Assembly (NCBI GenBank): GCA_012521335.1
Contig: JAAYMM010000072.1
Location: forward strand, 1 to 43,622
Direction of reading: 5' to 3'
DNA: 43,622 nucleotides
DNA from: Bacillota bacterium
GTDB lineage: Bacteria > Bacillota > Limnochordia > Darwinibacteriales > Darwinibacteriaceae
In this document: piece by piece, positions 33,406 through 42,209 of the stretch
Layout of the letters: the number at the start of each line of letters is the position of its first letter
Numbering within the stretch: the first letter of the stretch is position 1
Made by a program: the position numbers and the translations under genes
Notes under the pieces: model-generated
Told to the model about the DNA's origin: nothing
The model's input: only the letters and a program-made list of their open reading frames with translations
Databases searched by the model: none

Positions 33406-35859
33406 TTGACTGTCTTGCACCTTGTGCCTAGTACATATCTGCGTCAAACCAGGCGCCGCTTGTCTCGGGAGGGGCAGCCCGCTTTGGCGGCAACGCTAGG
33501 GGGGCTGGCGGCCCAAATCCTGCGCGCCGGGATGGTATCCTACCAGGAGAACCGCCTGTTGGAAGGGGTGGCCGTCTGGCAGTGCGTGCAGGATCTGGAG
33601 GAGCGCCTGGAATTTTTCGCGCCCATCGCCCAGTTCAAGGGCTTCAGGCAGGAACTGCAGTGGTTGTTCGGCCGCTTGGATTACGGTGAGGATATCTACG
33701 GAGCCATGCCCCAGCCGGGGCGCGCGGAATTGGAGCTTCTCCACAGGCGCTACCATGAAATTCTGGAGGAGCACGGAGTTGTTACGGCTCCAGGCCGCCT
33801 CAAACTGGCGCTGGAGCTCATGGGGCAGGGACGGGTGCTCCCCGAAGTGGACACCGTGATCCTGGAGGGGTTGGGCGAACTCAGGCCTCTGGAACAGGCC
33901 TTTGTGGCCGCGTTTACCGCAGGGCGCCAGGTAGAAGTGGTCAAGCGGCAGGCGCAGGACCCTGTGCTCAAGGTGACTAAGGCGCAGGATCCTGCGGATG
34001 AAGTGGAGCTCATGGCCCAAGCTCTGCGCCGCCAGATTGAGCGGGGCACCCCCCTCGAGGCCGTGGCCGTTGCCTTTCCCAGCCCCGAACAGTACCTGCC
34101 CCTGATCATCCCCACCTTTGCCCGCTTGCACATTCCCTGGCAGGCACCGGGGACCAGCCTGCGCAACACTCCCTTGGGCAAGACGCTGCTCATCCTCATC
34201 GCCGGGACGCTGGCTGATTGGGACAAGCGTTCTTTGGAGCTGCTCACCGCGCCGGGCTGGGGTTTTCCTTTTGGCCTGAGCGGGGAAGCGCACAGGCTGC
34301 TGCGCTTGGCTCCGCCCTTGAAGGGGCTGGCCAGCTGGCGCAGTTACCTCGGGCAGCAGGAGGGGTGGGAGCCTGTTTTCCAGGTTATGGCGGAGGTGGA
34401 GGCTGAACTCAGGCTGCGCCCCCTGTCCGAGTATGGGGCATGGCTGGAAAGCCTTCTCGATAGGCTTGATCCCCAGCTGTGGGTCACCCCGGCAGACAGT
34501 GTGGAAACCTGGGCTGAGCTGGTCAAAGCATGGGATGGCCTGCTGGATGTGGCTCAGACCCTGCGGCGCTTCAGCTGCGCCCTGCCTCCGGCACAGTTCC
34601 TGCAGCTCTTGGAAGATCTTCTAGGCAGCTATCTGATCCGCCCCCGGCGCGTGTTCAGCGAGCGGGTCCAGGTGCTGCGCACGGACCAGCTGGGCGGGTT
34701 CGTTTACGACTATCTGTTTGTGGGCGGCCTGGTGGAAGGACAGTTTCCTCCCCACGGGCGGGCCCACTGGCTTACGAAGGCACGGGCTGAGGTGGAAAGG
34801 GAGCAGCTCTTTACGGCTCTTACTGGATCGGCCCGGCATGTTTTTCTCTATTACCCCGAGGTGGATCGGGAGGGTAAGCGGAACCTGCCTGCCACGGTTC
34901 TTCACCCTGCTGAAGCAGAGGAAAAGGCTGCCGCCCGGGAGCCTGTACACTTTCCTTCGCTGTTTATCGGCAGCGGGCTGCTGAACGATGCGGATCTTCT
35001 GGAGCAGCTGAGGGAGAAAGTGCTCAAGCAGGGGCTCAGCGTTTCCCAGCTCAATACGTACGCCAAATGCCCCTACCGTTTCTTCTGCGAGTACGTCTTG
35101 AATCTGGAGGCGCTGGAGGAAGAGTCCTTAGAGCTGGATGCTAGAGAAAAGGGGATCATCGTCCACAGCGTGCTGCGCACCTTTTGGGCAAGACACCTGG
35201 AAGGCCCCCTGCCTTCCTTGGAGGAGGCCCAGCTGCTGCTGGAAGAGCTGCTCACCAGTGCCTACCGGGAAAGGGGGTTTGCGCCCCCCGCGGATCTGGT
35301 CCGGGCTCTGCGCTTTTTTATCCGGCAGGATCTCCAGCGGGTACAGAAGGGTTTCCGCCCAGCCTACTTAGAAAGGGCCTTTGGGCAGGTAGTGATCCCC
35401 AGTGCCCACGGCCCCGTGCCCATGCGGGGCAGGATCGACCGCATCGACTGGCATCCCGATGGAGCTTACGTCCTTTATGACTACAAAACCGGGGATCCTC
35501 CCAGCAACGAGTCTGTGCGGGAAGGTAAGGACGTTCAGGTCGCCGCTTACCTGGTGGCTGCCCAGACCCTACTCCCCCAAGGCCGAGCTGTGGGCGCGGC
35601 CTATTACCCGATCGACGGCGGTTCCCCGCGGGGTGTTTTCCACCAGGATTACCGTGACGAACTGGCCGCGGCCAGAGGCAGCACCATGGCTGGGGAGGAT
35701 TATCTTCAGCAGCTGGCCAAGTTCGAGCAGATCTTGAGCGAGCTGGTGGACTCTATCCTGGAGGGCGCCTTCCCCGTGGAACCGGCCGACTCCCGGGTCT
35801 GCAGCTACTGTCCCTTCCAGGGCATCTGCCGCAAGGAGGTGGGCCTAAGTGGAATTTAA
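33406..35859 (+). CDS. addB: AddB-like helicase-nuclease subunit with Fe-S nuclease, no Walker A
   Basis: Subunit of 817 residues of an AddAB-type complex that resects double-strand breaks and loads RecA. The N-terminal 540 residues follow the inactive-helicase fold of AddB but lack any GxGxGKT near the start (MTVLHLVPSTYLRQTRRRLS). The C-terminal nuclease has VHSVLRTFW (His), GRIDRIDW (about 675), LYDYKTGD (about 692) and QVAAYLVAAQ. Fe-S cluster cysteines are C555, C799, C802 and C808 (C, then C-x2-C-x5-C). B. subtilis AddB is about 1150 residues and retains a Walker A, so this is a short form. It starts at TTG after GGGGAGGTGAGG and overlaps addA by 11 bases. Confidence 0.85.
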   Translation: MTVLHLVPSTYLRQTRRRLSREGQPALAATLGGLAAQILRAGMVSYQENRLLEGVAVWQCVQDLEERLEFFAPIAQFKGFRQELQWLFGRLDYGEDIYGAMPQPGRAELELLHRRYHEILEEHGVVTAPGRLKLALELMGQGRVLPEVDTVILEGLGELRPLEQAFVAAFTAGRQVEVVKRQAQDPVLKVTKAQDPADEVELMAQALRRQIERGTPLEAVAVAFPSPEQYLPLIIPTFARLHIPWQAPGTSLRNTPLGKTLLILIAGTLADWDKRSLELLTAPGWGFPFGLSGEAHRLLRLAPPLKGLASWRSYLGQQEGWEPVFQVMAEVEAELRLRPLSEYGAWLESLLDRLDPQLWVTPADSVETWAELVKAWDGLLDVAQTLRRFSCALPPAQFLQLLEDLLGSYLIRPRRVFSERVQVLRTDQLGGFVYDYLFVGGLVEGQFPPHGRAHWLTKARAEVEREQLFTALTGSARHVFLYYPEVDREGKRNLPATVLHPAEAEEKAAAREPVHFPSLFIGSGLLNDADLLEQLREKVLKQGLSVSQLNTYAKCPYRFFCEYVLNLEALEEESLELDAREKGIIVHSVLRTFWARHLEGPLPSLEEAQLLLEELLTSAYRERGFAPPADLVRALRFFIRQDLQRVQKGFRPAYLERAFGQVVIPSAHGPVPMRGRIDRIDWHPDGAYVLYDYKTGDPPSNESVREGKDVQVAAYLVAAQTLLPQGRAVGAAYYPIDGGSPRGVFHQDYRDELAAARGSTMAGEDYLQQLAKFEQILSELVDSILEGAFPVEPADSRVCSYCPFQGICRKEVGLSGI

Positions 35860-38800
35860 GCCAACTGAGCGCCAACAAGAGGCCATCACCACCATCCACT
35901 GCCCGGTTGCGGTTGTGGCCGGGGCAGGCTCGGGCAAAACCAGGGTGTTGGTGGAAAGGTATCTCTATCTGCTGGACAAAGGCGTTAAGGTGGATGAAAT
36001 CGCAGCCATCACCTTCACCAAGAAGGCCGCCCAGGAGATGAAAGAACGCCTGCGCAAAGCCAGGCCGGAACTCATCCCCGATCTGGAACGGGCCCAGATC
36101 TCCACTGTCCACAGCCTCTGCCAGCGCATCATCCAGGAGCATCCTCTGCAGGCCCGGATGGATCCCCGCTTTCGGGTGGGAGAAGAGTGGGAGACCCGGC
36201 TGCTGCTGGCCGAGGTGATTGAGGAAGTGGTGCAGGAAACGGCCCCCCCCAGTGACCTGGGCACCTTTGGGGATGTCTGCTCTGTGGTGCTGGGCTTGTA
36301 TGAAAAAATGCTCAGCAAGGGCGATCTCCGTTTTGAGCGGGCCTTCAGCGAACCTCTCGCCGAGTTTCCCCTGCTGCCGTTGGAAGCCGAAGTGAAGAAG
36401 GCTTTAGCGATTGTGCCCAGCACGGTGCGGCAGCGGGAAGTCTTGGCGGAACTGGCCGAGGAATGGCCTTACTTGGTAGAGCTGCTGCGCCTGCCCGATG
36501 ACAATCTGCGCCTGGAGGCCCTGGAGATCCTGCGCCGGCAGGTGGGCAAGATTCGCGGCAAGCTTGCCGAGGAGGTTAGGGCCTTGAAAGAGCTCATCGC
36601 CTTTGCCGAAGAGCTGATTGCAGAGGGCAAGGGCAGGGCAGTGGTTACCTACCTGGGCCAAGTGCTGCAGCGGATCCATGCGCTCTACTCCGAACGTAAA
36701 CGCCTGGGCGGACTGGTTGACTTCAACGACCTGGAGCGGATTACGTGCGAACTGCTGCAGGATCCCCTGGTGGCGGCGGACTATCCTTTTTCCCATGTTC
36801 TGGTGGACGAGTTCCAGGACACTAATCCCCTGCAGAAGAGAATAGTGGATGCCTTCACAGCCCGCGGCGCCCTGCTCTTTGTGGTGGGAGATCCGAAGCA
36901 GTCCATCTACCGTTTTCGCGGCGCCGATGTGGGGGTCTTTCTCCAGGCTGAGCAGGAAGTTCAGGGGAAAGGCCGGCGCATTGTGCTGGACACCAACTTC
37001 CGTTCCACTCCCGAACTGATCCAGTTTGGCAACGCGTTCTTCGCCAAGCTCTTGGAGGGAGAGCTGATCGGCTTTGACGCCAGTTGTCACCACAGAACGC
37101 ACGCCCACCGCCCCTGTGTGAGCATCCTCCAGGTGGCCGCCGATGATCTGGCTGTGGACGAAGCCCGGGCCCTGGAAGCCCGGCAGATCGCCTTGAAGAT
37201 CCGGGAACTGGTGGACAGCGGACGGTACAGATACGAGCAGATTTCTATTCTCTTCCGGGCCATGACCAGTGTGTACATCTATGAGCGGGCCTTGAAGGAA
37301 GCGGGAGTACCCTATGTGAACCTGAGTGGGCGCGGTTTTTATTCCAAGCAGGAGATCCAGGATGTGCTGCACTACTTCCGCTGGCTGGAGGATGCCGGTG
37401 ATGAAGTGGCCAGGCTGGCTGTGCTGCGCTCGCCCTTTTACCTCATCTCTGACTCAGGACTATTCTGGCTGCGCCAGGGCCGCGAGGACAAGCTCAGCCC
37501 CAAAGAGCAGGCAGCACTGGCCCAGGCCGCGCAAGACTACGCTGCGCTGCAGCTTTTGGCCAAGCATCGGCCCGCCCCCGAGGTGATCACGGAGCTGCTC
37601 CGGCGCACCAACTACGTGGAAAAGACCTGGAAGCTGCCCTTTGGCCCGCAGAAGGTGGCCAACATTGAAAAGCTTTTGGAGCAGAGCTGGGATCTTTTTG
37701 CCCGCAACGTGTACACCATCCCCGAGCAGGTGAGGTACCTGCGCCTTTTGGCGCGGGAGGCCCAGAAGGAAGGGGAAGCGCAGCTCGATGCGGAGCATGC
37801 CGATGTGGTGGTTCTGCGCACGATCCACAGCGCCAAGGGTTTGGAGTTTCCCGTAGTGTTTTTGGCGGACACCAGCGCCGCGGCGGTGCGAGCCCCGAAA
37901 GGCAAGGCGCTCTACCATCCGGAGGTTGGGCTTGCCTGGCGGGGGATGCGCGATTACAAACTGATTCAGGAGCAGGAAAAGGCGGCGGAGATCAGCGAAT
38001 CCAAACGGCTGTTGTACGTGGCCTTCACCAGGGCCCAAGAAGAACTTTACTGGTGTGCCCGCAGAGGCAGGGAGGTCACAGACAGCTGGTGGAGTTGGCT
38101 GCAGGCCCATCTGGAATCCATTGACCCGCAGCTCTACCAACTGGTGCCCGGCGAGCTGCCGCCGCTGGAGCCGCAGCCCCAAGGAGAAACAGCGCGCCTG
38201 GAACTGTCCCGTTATCAACCCCTGCCTCCCCAGTACAGTCAGGTGGTCTTTTCCGTGACGGAGCTCATGAACTATGACCGCTGCCCCCGCTATTACTACC
38301 TGCGCCATATCTTGGGCCTGCCCGAAAGGAGTAGGGACAAGCAGGGAGCCTTGGGCGCTTCCAGCGGCCTCAGCGCCACAGAACGGGGGAGCATTGTGCA
38401 CCGGGTGGTAGAGCTGATCAAAGATCCAGCGGCCTTGAGCGTGCTGGTGGAACAGGCCGCCGCCCTGGAGGGGGTAGAGTTGGATGCCCGGCAGAGGGCC
38501 CAGTTGGAAGAGATGATCCTCCCTTACCTGCGCAGCGAATTCTTCGCCCGGGTGCAGGCTGAGCCCGCCGGCCAGCTGTACAAAGAACGCAGTTTCTTCC
38601 GGGCCGCGGGGGACTTTATCGTCAACGGCCTGGTGGACCAGGTTTTTGTGGGGGAAAAGGGTGTTGAAGTTGTGGACTTTAAGACGAATTGGATCACCGC
38701 GGATCAGGTACCAGAGGTGGGCGCGGCCTACGCTGTGCAGCTGCGGCTGTATGCCTGGGCCATGGCCCGGGAGCTCGGGCGGCCAGCGGTGAGCTCCCAG

Positions 38801-39064
38801 GCTTACTTCCTGATCCCCAACCGCCTGTATGCTTTGGATCCTGAGCTGCTCGATGCCGACGAAACAGAGCAGTGGATCGTAGACACCTGTCAGCGCATTA
38901 TCCGCGGCGCAGAATTGGGGGCTCAGGCCTTTCTCCCCCGGGACAACTGCGCGCTGTGCCGCCAAAATTACTACTGCCTGCATGCTTGGAACGCTGGTAA
39001 GGATGGCAGGTTTGGGGAGACTACAGATGTTGAGGAAGATCTGCTGGAGGAGGAACTGCTATGA
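35849..39064 (+). CDS. addA: AddA-like UvrD-family helicase-nuclease
   Basis: Motor subunit of 1071 residues. Superfamily 1 motifs: Q-motif TERQQEAI, I VAGAGSGKT (24-32), Ia AAITFTKKAAQEM, II VLVDEFQDTNPLQ (about 318), III VVGDPKQSIYRFRGADV, IV LDTNFRS, V ADVVVLRTIHSAKGLEFPVVFLAD and VI LLYVAFTRAQEELYW. The C-terminal RecB-like nuclease has RGSIVHRVVEL, LVDQVFVGEKGVEVVDFKTNW and QLRLYAWAM. It also has C812 (YDRCPRYYYL) and C1034, C1037, C1043 in the C-x2-C-x5-C arrangement of an Fe-S nuclease, which is known from AddB rather than AddA. GTG start within the end of addB, after AAGGAGGTG. Its stop overlaps the next start (ATGA). Confidence 0.9.
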   Translation: MEFKPTERQQEAITTIHCPVAVVAGAGSGKTRVLVERYLYLLDKGVKVDEIAAITFTKKAAQEMKERLRKARPELIPDLERAQISTVHSLCQRIIQEHPLQARMDPRFRVGEEWETRLLLAEVIEEVVQETAPPSDLGTFGDVCSVVLGLYEKMLSKGDLRFERAFSEPLAEFPLLPLEAEVKKALAIVPSTVRQREVLAELAEEWPYLVELLRLPDDNLRLEALEILRRQVGKIRGKLAEEVRALKELIAFAEELIAEGKGRAVVTYLGQVLQRIHALYSERKRLGGLVDFNDLERITCELLQDPLVAADYPFSHVLVDEFQDTNPLQKRIVDAFTARGALLFVVGDPKQSIYRFRGADVGVFLQAEQEVQGKGRRIVLDTNFRSTPELIQFGNAFFAKLLEGELIGFDASCHHRTHAHRPCVSILQVAADDLAVDEARALEARQIALKIRELVDSGRYRYEQISILFRAMTSVYIYERALKEAGVPYVNLSGRGFYSKQEIQDVLHYFRWLEDAGDEVARLAVLRSPFYLISDSGLFWLRQGREDKLSPKEQAALAQAAQDYAALQLLAKHRPAPEVITELLRRTNYVEKTWKLPFGPQKVANIEKLLEQSWDLFARNVYTIPEQVRYLRLLAREAQKEGEAQLDAEHADVVVLRTIHSAKGLEFPVVFLADTSAAAVRAPKGKALYHPEVGLAWRGMRDYKLIQEQEKAAEISESKRLLYVAFTRAQEELYWCARRGREVTDSWWSWLQAHLESIDPQLYQLVPGELPPLEPQPQGETARLELSRYQPLPPQYSQVVFSVTELMNYDRCPRYYYLRHILGLPERSRDKQGALGASSGLSATERGSIVHRVVELIKDPAALSVLVEQAAALEGVELDARQRAQLEEMILPYLRSEFFARVQAEPAGQLYKERSFFRAAGDFIVNGLVDQVFVGEKGVEVVDFKTNWITADQVPEVGAAYAVQLRLYAWAMARELGRPAVSSQAYFLIPNRLYALDPELLDADETEQWIVDTCQRIIRGAELGAQAFLPRDNCALCRQNYYCLHAWNAGKDGRFGETTDVEEDLLEEELL

Positions 39065-40344
39065 AATTCACCCAGCACCAGCTGGGGCCGGGGGTGCGGC
39101 TGCACCTCTGTGCAACGGATAAGTTCAAGACGCTGACCTGCAAAGCTTTTATTCAACAAGATCTTCAGCCCTGGGAAGCAGCCAGCACAGCGCTTGTGCC
39201 CCTCCTTTTGCGCCGGGGTTCCCAGAAGCTGCCAACCACCCTGGACATTGCCCGGGAACTGGAAGAGCTCTATGCTGCCGACTTCGGCTCCGACGTGCTG
39301 AAGATTGGGGAACGCCAGATTCTGGAGTTTCATTTTCAGATGGTGGATCCGGCCCACCTGCCCCAGAGCGGAAAACTTCTGCGCCGAGGATTGGAAGCTT
39401 TCTGGGAGATTGCTTCCAGCCCCTACGGAGATGGTAGTTTCCACGAACCCTATTTTGAACAGGAAAAGCACATCCTCGCCCAAGAGCTGGAGGGCTTGGT
39501 GAATGATAAGCGTACCTACGCCCTGGTGCGCTGCACCGCCCTCATGTGCGCTCAAGAGCCCTTTGGGATCTACAAGTACGGCGATGTAGAGACGGTGCGT
39601 TCACTGGCCAACAGCGATGTATATGGCCACTACCAGAAACTCCTGGGCAGCTATCCTTTGGATATCTTCGTCGTGGGCTCTCAGGCGGAACAAGCAGCTG
39701 AAGTCCTCTCTGGGTTGATTTCTGGCCGCGCAGGCGGCATTGAACTTCGGGGGCCCCAGCAGGTGGCAGTAGACGAACCCAGGTTCTTTGAGGACAACTT
39801 GGATGTGCAGCAGGCTGTTCTGGTCATGGGTTACCGCACCGGGATAACCTACCCCGATGCTGACTACTACGCCCTTTTGGTGGGCAACGGCATCTTGGGG
39901 GGCTTTGCCCATTCCAAGCTCTTTGTCAATGTGCGGGAGCGGGCTCATCTGGCCTATTACGTTAGTTCCGCCATCGAGGGCAGCAAGGGCCTGCTCACGA
40001 TCAGCGCTGGCATCAGTGGTGAAAAGCAGGAACAGGCGGTGCAGATCATTCAGGAGCAGGTCCGGGAAGTCCAGGAGGGTCAGATCAGCCCCCAAGAGCT
40101 GGAGCAGACCAAGCTGGGATTGATCAGGTCCATGAACAGCATGAACGACAACCCCTCGGGTCTGATTGACCGCAACATCATCGGTATTGTCCATGATCAG
40201 CTGCGCAGTATCGAGGACGTGGTGGCAGCCATTGCCGCGGTGAGCCGAGATGATGTGGTCCGGGCCATGCAAAAAGTGCAGCTGGATACGACCTATATCC
40301 TCCGCTCTTCTCCGCAGAAAGGAGTAGGCCATGGAACAAATTAG
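39061..40344 (+). CDS. M16 peptidase-like protein, inactive subunit (YmfF-type)
   Basis: Protein of 427 residues with the M16/pitrilysin two-domain fold but no HxxEH zinc motif: the equivalent segment reads ALVPLLLRRGS followed by LEELYAADFGSDV. The C-terminal M16 domain is clear (DNLDVQQAVLVMGYRTGI, LLVGNGILGGFAHSKLFVNVRERAHLAYYVSS). Pairing with a neighbouring active M16 gene is the ymfF-ymfH arrangement of Firmicutes, where an inactive and an active subunit probably form a heterodimer. It starts by ATGA overlap with addA and overlaps the next gene by 14 bases. The substrate is unknown; a peptide or processing role is the family expectation. Confidence 0.88.
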   Translation: MKFTQHQLGPGVRLHLCATDKFKTLTCKAFIQQDLQPWEAASTALVPLLLRRGSQKLPTTLDIARELEELYAADFGSDVLKIGERQILEFHFQMVDPAHLPQSGKLLRRGLEAFWEIASSPYGDGSFHEPYFEQEKHILAQELEGLVNDKRTYALVRCTALMCAQEPFGIYKYGDVETVRSLANSDVYGHYQKLLGSYPLDIFVVGSQAEQAAEVLSGLISGRAGGIELRGPQQVAVDEPRFFEDNLDVQQAVLVMGYRTGITYPDADYYALLVGNGILGGFAHSKLFVNVRERAHLAYYVSSAIEGSKGLLTISAGISGEKQEQAVQIIQEQVREVQEGQISPQELEQTKLGLIRSMNSMNDNPSGLIDRNIIGIVHDQLRSIEDVVAAIAAVSRDDVVRAMQKVQLDTTYILRSSPQKGVGHGTN

Positions 40345-41614
40345 ACTCCCAGGCGGCGAATCAATATATTCAGGGTATTTGGATAACGGGTTAGCTGTGC
40401 TGGTGCTGCCCAAGAAGCAGTTCCTGCGCACCTATGCCATGCTCTCGGTGAATTACGGCTCGCTGGATTACAAGTTCCAGCTGCCGGGGGAAGAGGCAGT
40501 GGAAGTCCCGCCAGGTATTGCCCACTTCCTCGAGCATAAGCTGTTTGAGGAGGAAGAAGGAAGCGTTTTCGACCGCTTTGCTTCCTGGGGCGGCTCGGTG
40601 AATGCGTACACCAGCTACAGCCAGACCAGCTACCTGTTTACCACCATTGAGCACTGGCAGGAAAGCCTGGTTTACCTCTTAGAGTTTGTGAACAGGCTCC
40701 ACTTAACAGAAGAAAACGTGGAGAAGGAAAAAGGGATTATCGAACAGGAACTGCGCATGTACGCAGACCATCCTGACCACAGGATCCACAGCACCTTGCT
40801 GGAGAACCTTTACCACGAGCATCCCGTGCGCTTGGATATCGGGGGGACGGTGGAATCGGTGCGCAGGATCACCCTGGCTGAACTGGAGCGATGCTATTAC
40901 ACCTTCTATCAGCCTGGGAATATGGCCCTAGTAGTGGTAGGCGATGTGGACCCCAGGGCAACCTTTGAACTGGTGCGCCGCAGTTACCCCGACCGCGCTT
41001 GGTCTGGTCAGAAAGTAGAACGCCTGGATCCAGAGGAACCCTCCGGCATCGTCAAGCCCTGGGCTGAAGAGCAGCTGGCCATCTCTCGGCCCCGCTATAT
41101 GCTGGGTTTTAAGCACGATCCCATCTGGCAGGGGGAGGAACTGCTGCGCGTTCAGATTGCCATGGCTTTGGGCCTGCGGCTGATTGCCGGTCGGAGCTCG
41201 GCTGCCTTTGCCCAGCTCTACGAAGCCCAGCTTGTGGATGACTCGTTCTCTGCCAGTTTCCGGGGCCATCCCCGCTTTGCCCATACCGTCTTCAGTTCCG
41301 AAACGGATAACCCAGAGGCCCTCCATGAACGGCTTGCGGAGATCATCAAGCAGCTGCAGGCGGGCGGGGTGGAGCAGGCTGAGATTGAGCGCTTGAAAAA
41401 GAGCTTCTACGGCATGTTCCTGGGGGCGCTGGATTCCTTTGAATACACAGCTAACCGCATTACCGCCCAGTACTTCGAAGGTACTCCCTACCACAGGTAT
41501 TTGGAGGTGCTGCAGCAGCTTTCTCACCAGGATGTGCAGGCGGCCCTGGCCGATTTACTGGATTGGGAGCGTTCCAGCGTGTCTATCCTCCGGCCGGTGA
41601 ACCACCATGGCTAA
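40331..41614 (+). CDS. M16 zinc metallopeptidase, catalytic subunit (YmfH-type)
   Basis: Zinc peptidase of 427 residues. The inverted zinc motif is H65-F-L-E68-H69 in GIAHFLEHKLFEEEEGSVFDRFA. The distal zinc ligand is expected in EKGIIEQELRMY about 75 residues on. The substrate-side sequence SWGGSVNAYTSYSQTSYLFTT is typical, and the C-terminal M16 domain lacks zinc ligands as expected. No signal peptide is seen, so both partners are probably cytoplasmic. AAAGGAG precedes the ATG, which lies inside the end of the previous gene, suggesting coupled synthesis of the two subunits. Confidence 0.92.
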   Translation: MEQIRLPGGESIYSGYLDNGLAVLVLPKKQFLRTYAMLSVNYGSLDYKFQLPGEEAVEVPPGIAHFLEHKLFEEEEGSVFDRFASWGGSVNAYTSYSQTSYLFTTIEHWQESLVYLLEFVNRLHLTEENVEKEKGIIEQELRMYADHPDHRIHSTLLENLYHEHPVRLDIGGTVESVRRITLAELERCYYTFYQPGNMALVVVGDVDPRATFELVRRSYPDRAWSGQKVERLDPEEPSGIVKPWAEEQLAISRPRYMLGFKHDPIWQGEELLRVQIAMALGLRLIAGRSSAAFAQLYEAQLVDDSFSASFRGHPRFAHTVFSSETDNPEALHERLAEIIKQLQAGGVEQAEIERLKKSFYGMFLGALDSFEYTANRITAQYFEGTPYHRYLEVLQQLSHQDVQAALADLLDWERSSVSILRPVNHHG

Positions 41615-42164
41615 GCGGCAGCTGCGCCAGCAGCTCATGGAGGAACGGGCTCAGGTGCCGGCGGCCACCCGGGCGGTGTGGGATGCGGAGATCAGGAGTT
41701 CCCTCAAGGACCTGCCCGCGTTCGCGGCCGCACAGCGCGTACTGGTGTACCTGTCCATCAACTGGGAGGTGGACACCTGGGGAATAGTGGATGAGCTGCA
41801 GAAGCGGGGCAGTGAGGTTTACGTCCCGGTGGTGCAGAAGAACCCACGCGCGCTCATCCCTACGCTGTTTACCAGCCGGGAGAATCTGGTGCCCGCGTCT
41901 TTCGGGATTCTGGAGCCTCCCCTTGGCACGCCCACGGTCGCGCCGCGCGAGCTGGATCTGGTTATCGTGCCAGGCTTGGCCTTTACCAAAGAAGGCTACC
42001 GCATTGGCTACGGCGGCGGTTTCTACGACCGGCTGCTGGCTGAGATCACCGTACCAACGGTGGGCTTGGTGTACACTGCCTTTCTCCGCTCCTTCCAGCC
42101 GGACCCCTGGGATCGGCCGGTGGATTTCTTAGCCACCGAGCGGGGGCTTATCGGGAGGAAATAA
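41607..42164 (+). CDS. 5-formyltetrahydrofolate cyclo-ligase
   Basis: Cytoplasmic enzyme of 185 residues converting 5-formyl-THF to 5,10-methenyl-THF with ATP. Family marks are the N-terminal KRQLRQQLMEERAQVPA, VLVYLSINWEVDTWGIVDEL, the folate/ATP-site LDLVIVPGLAFTKEGYRIGYGGGFYDRLLAE and the closing PVDFLATERGLI. The ATG at 41607 overlaps ymfH by eight bases and has no strong ribosome site, so it likely depends on coupling. A perfect 9-bp hairpin straddles its stop codon. Confidence 0.93.
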   Translation: MAKRQLRQQLMEERAQVPAATRAVWDAEIRSSLKDLPAFAAAQRVLVYLSINWEVDTWGIVDELQKRGSEVYVPVVQKNPRALIPTLFTSRENLVPASFGILEPPLGTPTVAPRELDLVIVPGLAFTKEGYRIGYGGGFYDRLLAEITVPTVGLVYTAFLRSFQPDPWDRPVDFLATERGLIGRK

Positions 42165-42196
42165 GCCCCAGTCTGCAGAACTCTGCACAGTGCAGA
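42143..42196 (+). promoter_or_regulatory. Two hairpins between the cyclo-ligase gene and glpK
   Basis: GGGGCTTAT (42143-42151) pairs with ATAAGCCCC (42161-42169) over 9 bp around a CGGGAGGAA loop; no T run follows, so it is not a classic terminator. Nine bases after its 3' arm ends (TCTGCA also appears at 42172), TCTGCAC (42182-42188) and GTGCAGA (42190-42196) form an inverted repeat that abuts the AGGAGGA ribosome site of glpK. It may stabilise mRNA or modulate glpK expression; no known regulator site is recognised. Confidence 0.4.
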
Positions 42197-42209
42197 AGGA
42201 GGACTGATC

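Noticed and set aside
33406-35859. Cas4-like reading of the C-terminal Fe-S nuclease
   Set aside because: The four-Cys RecB-like nuclease is at the end of an 800-residue AddB-like protein coupled to a UvrD helicase, and there is no CRISPR array or other cas gene.
37460-38983. 507-residue minus-strand open frame
   Set aside because: Entirely antisense to the helicase-nuclease addA; composition-driven shadow without family motifs.
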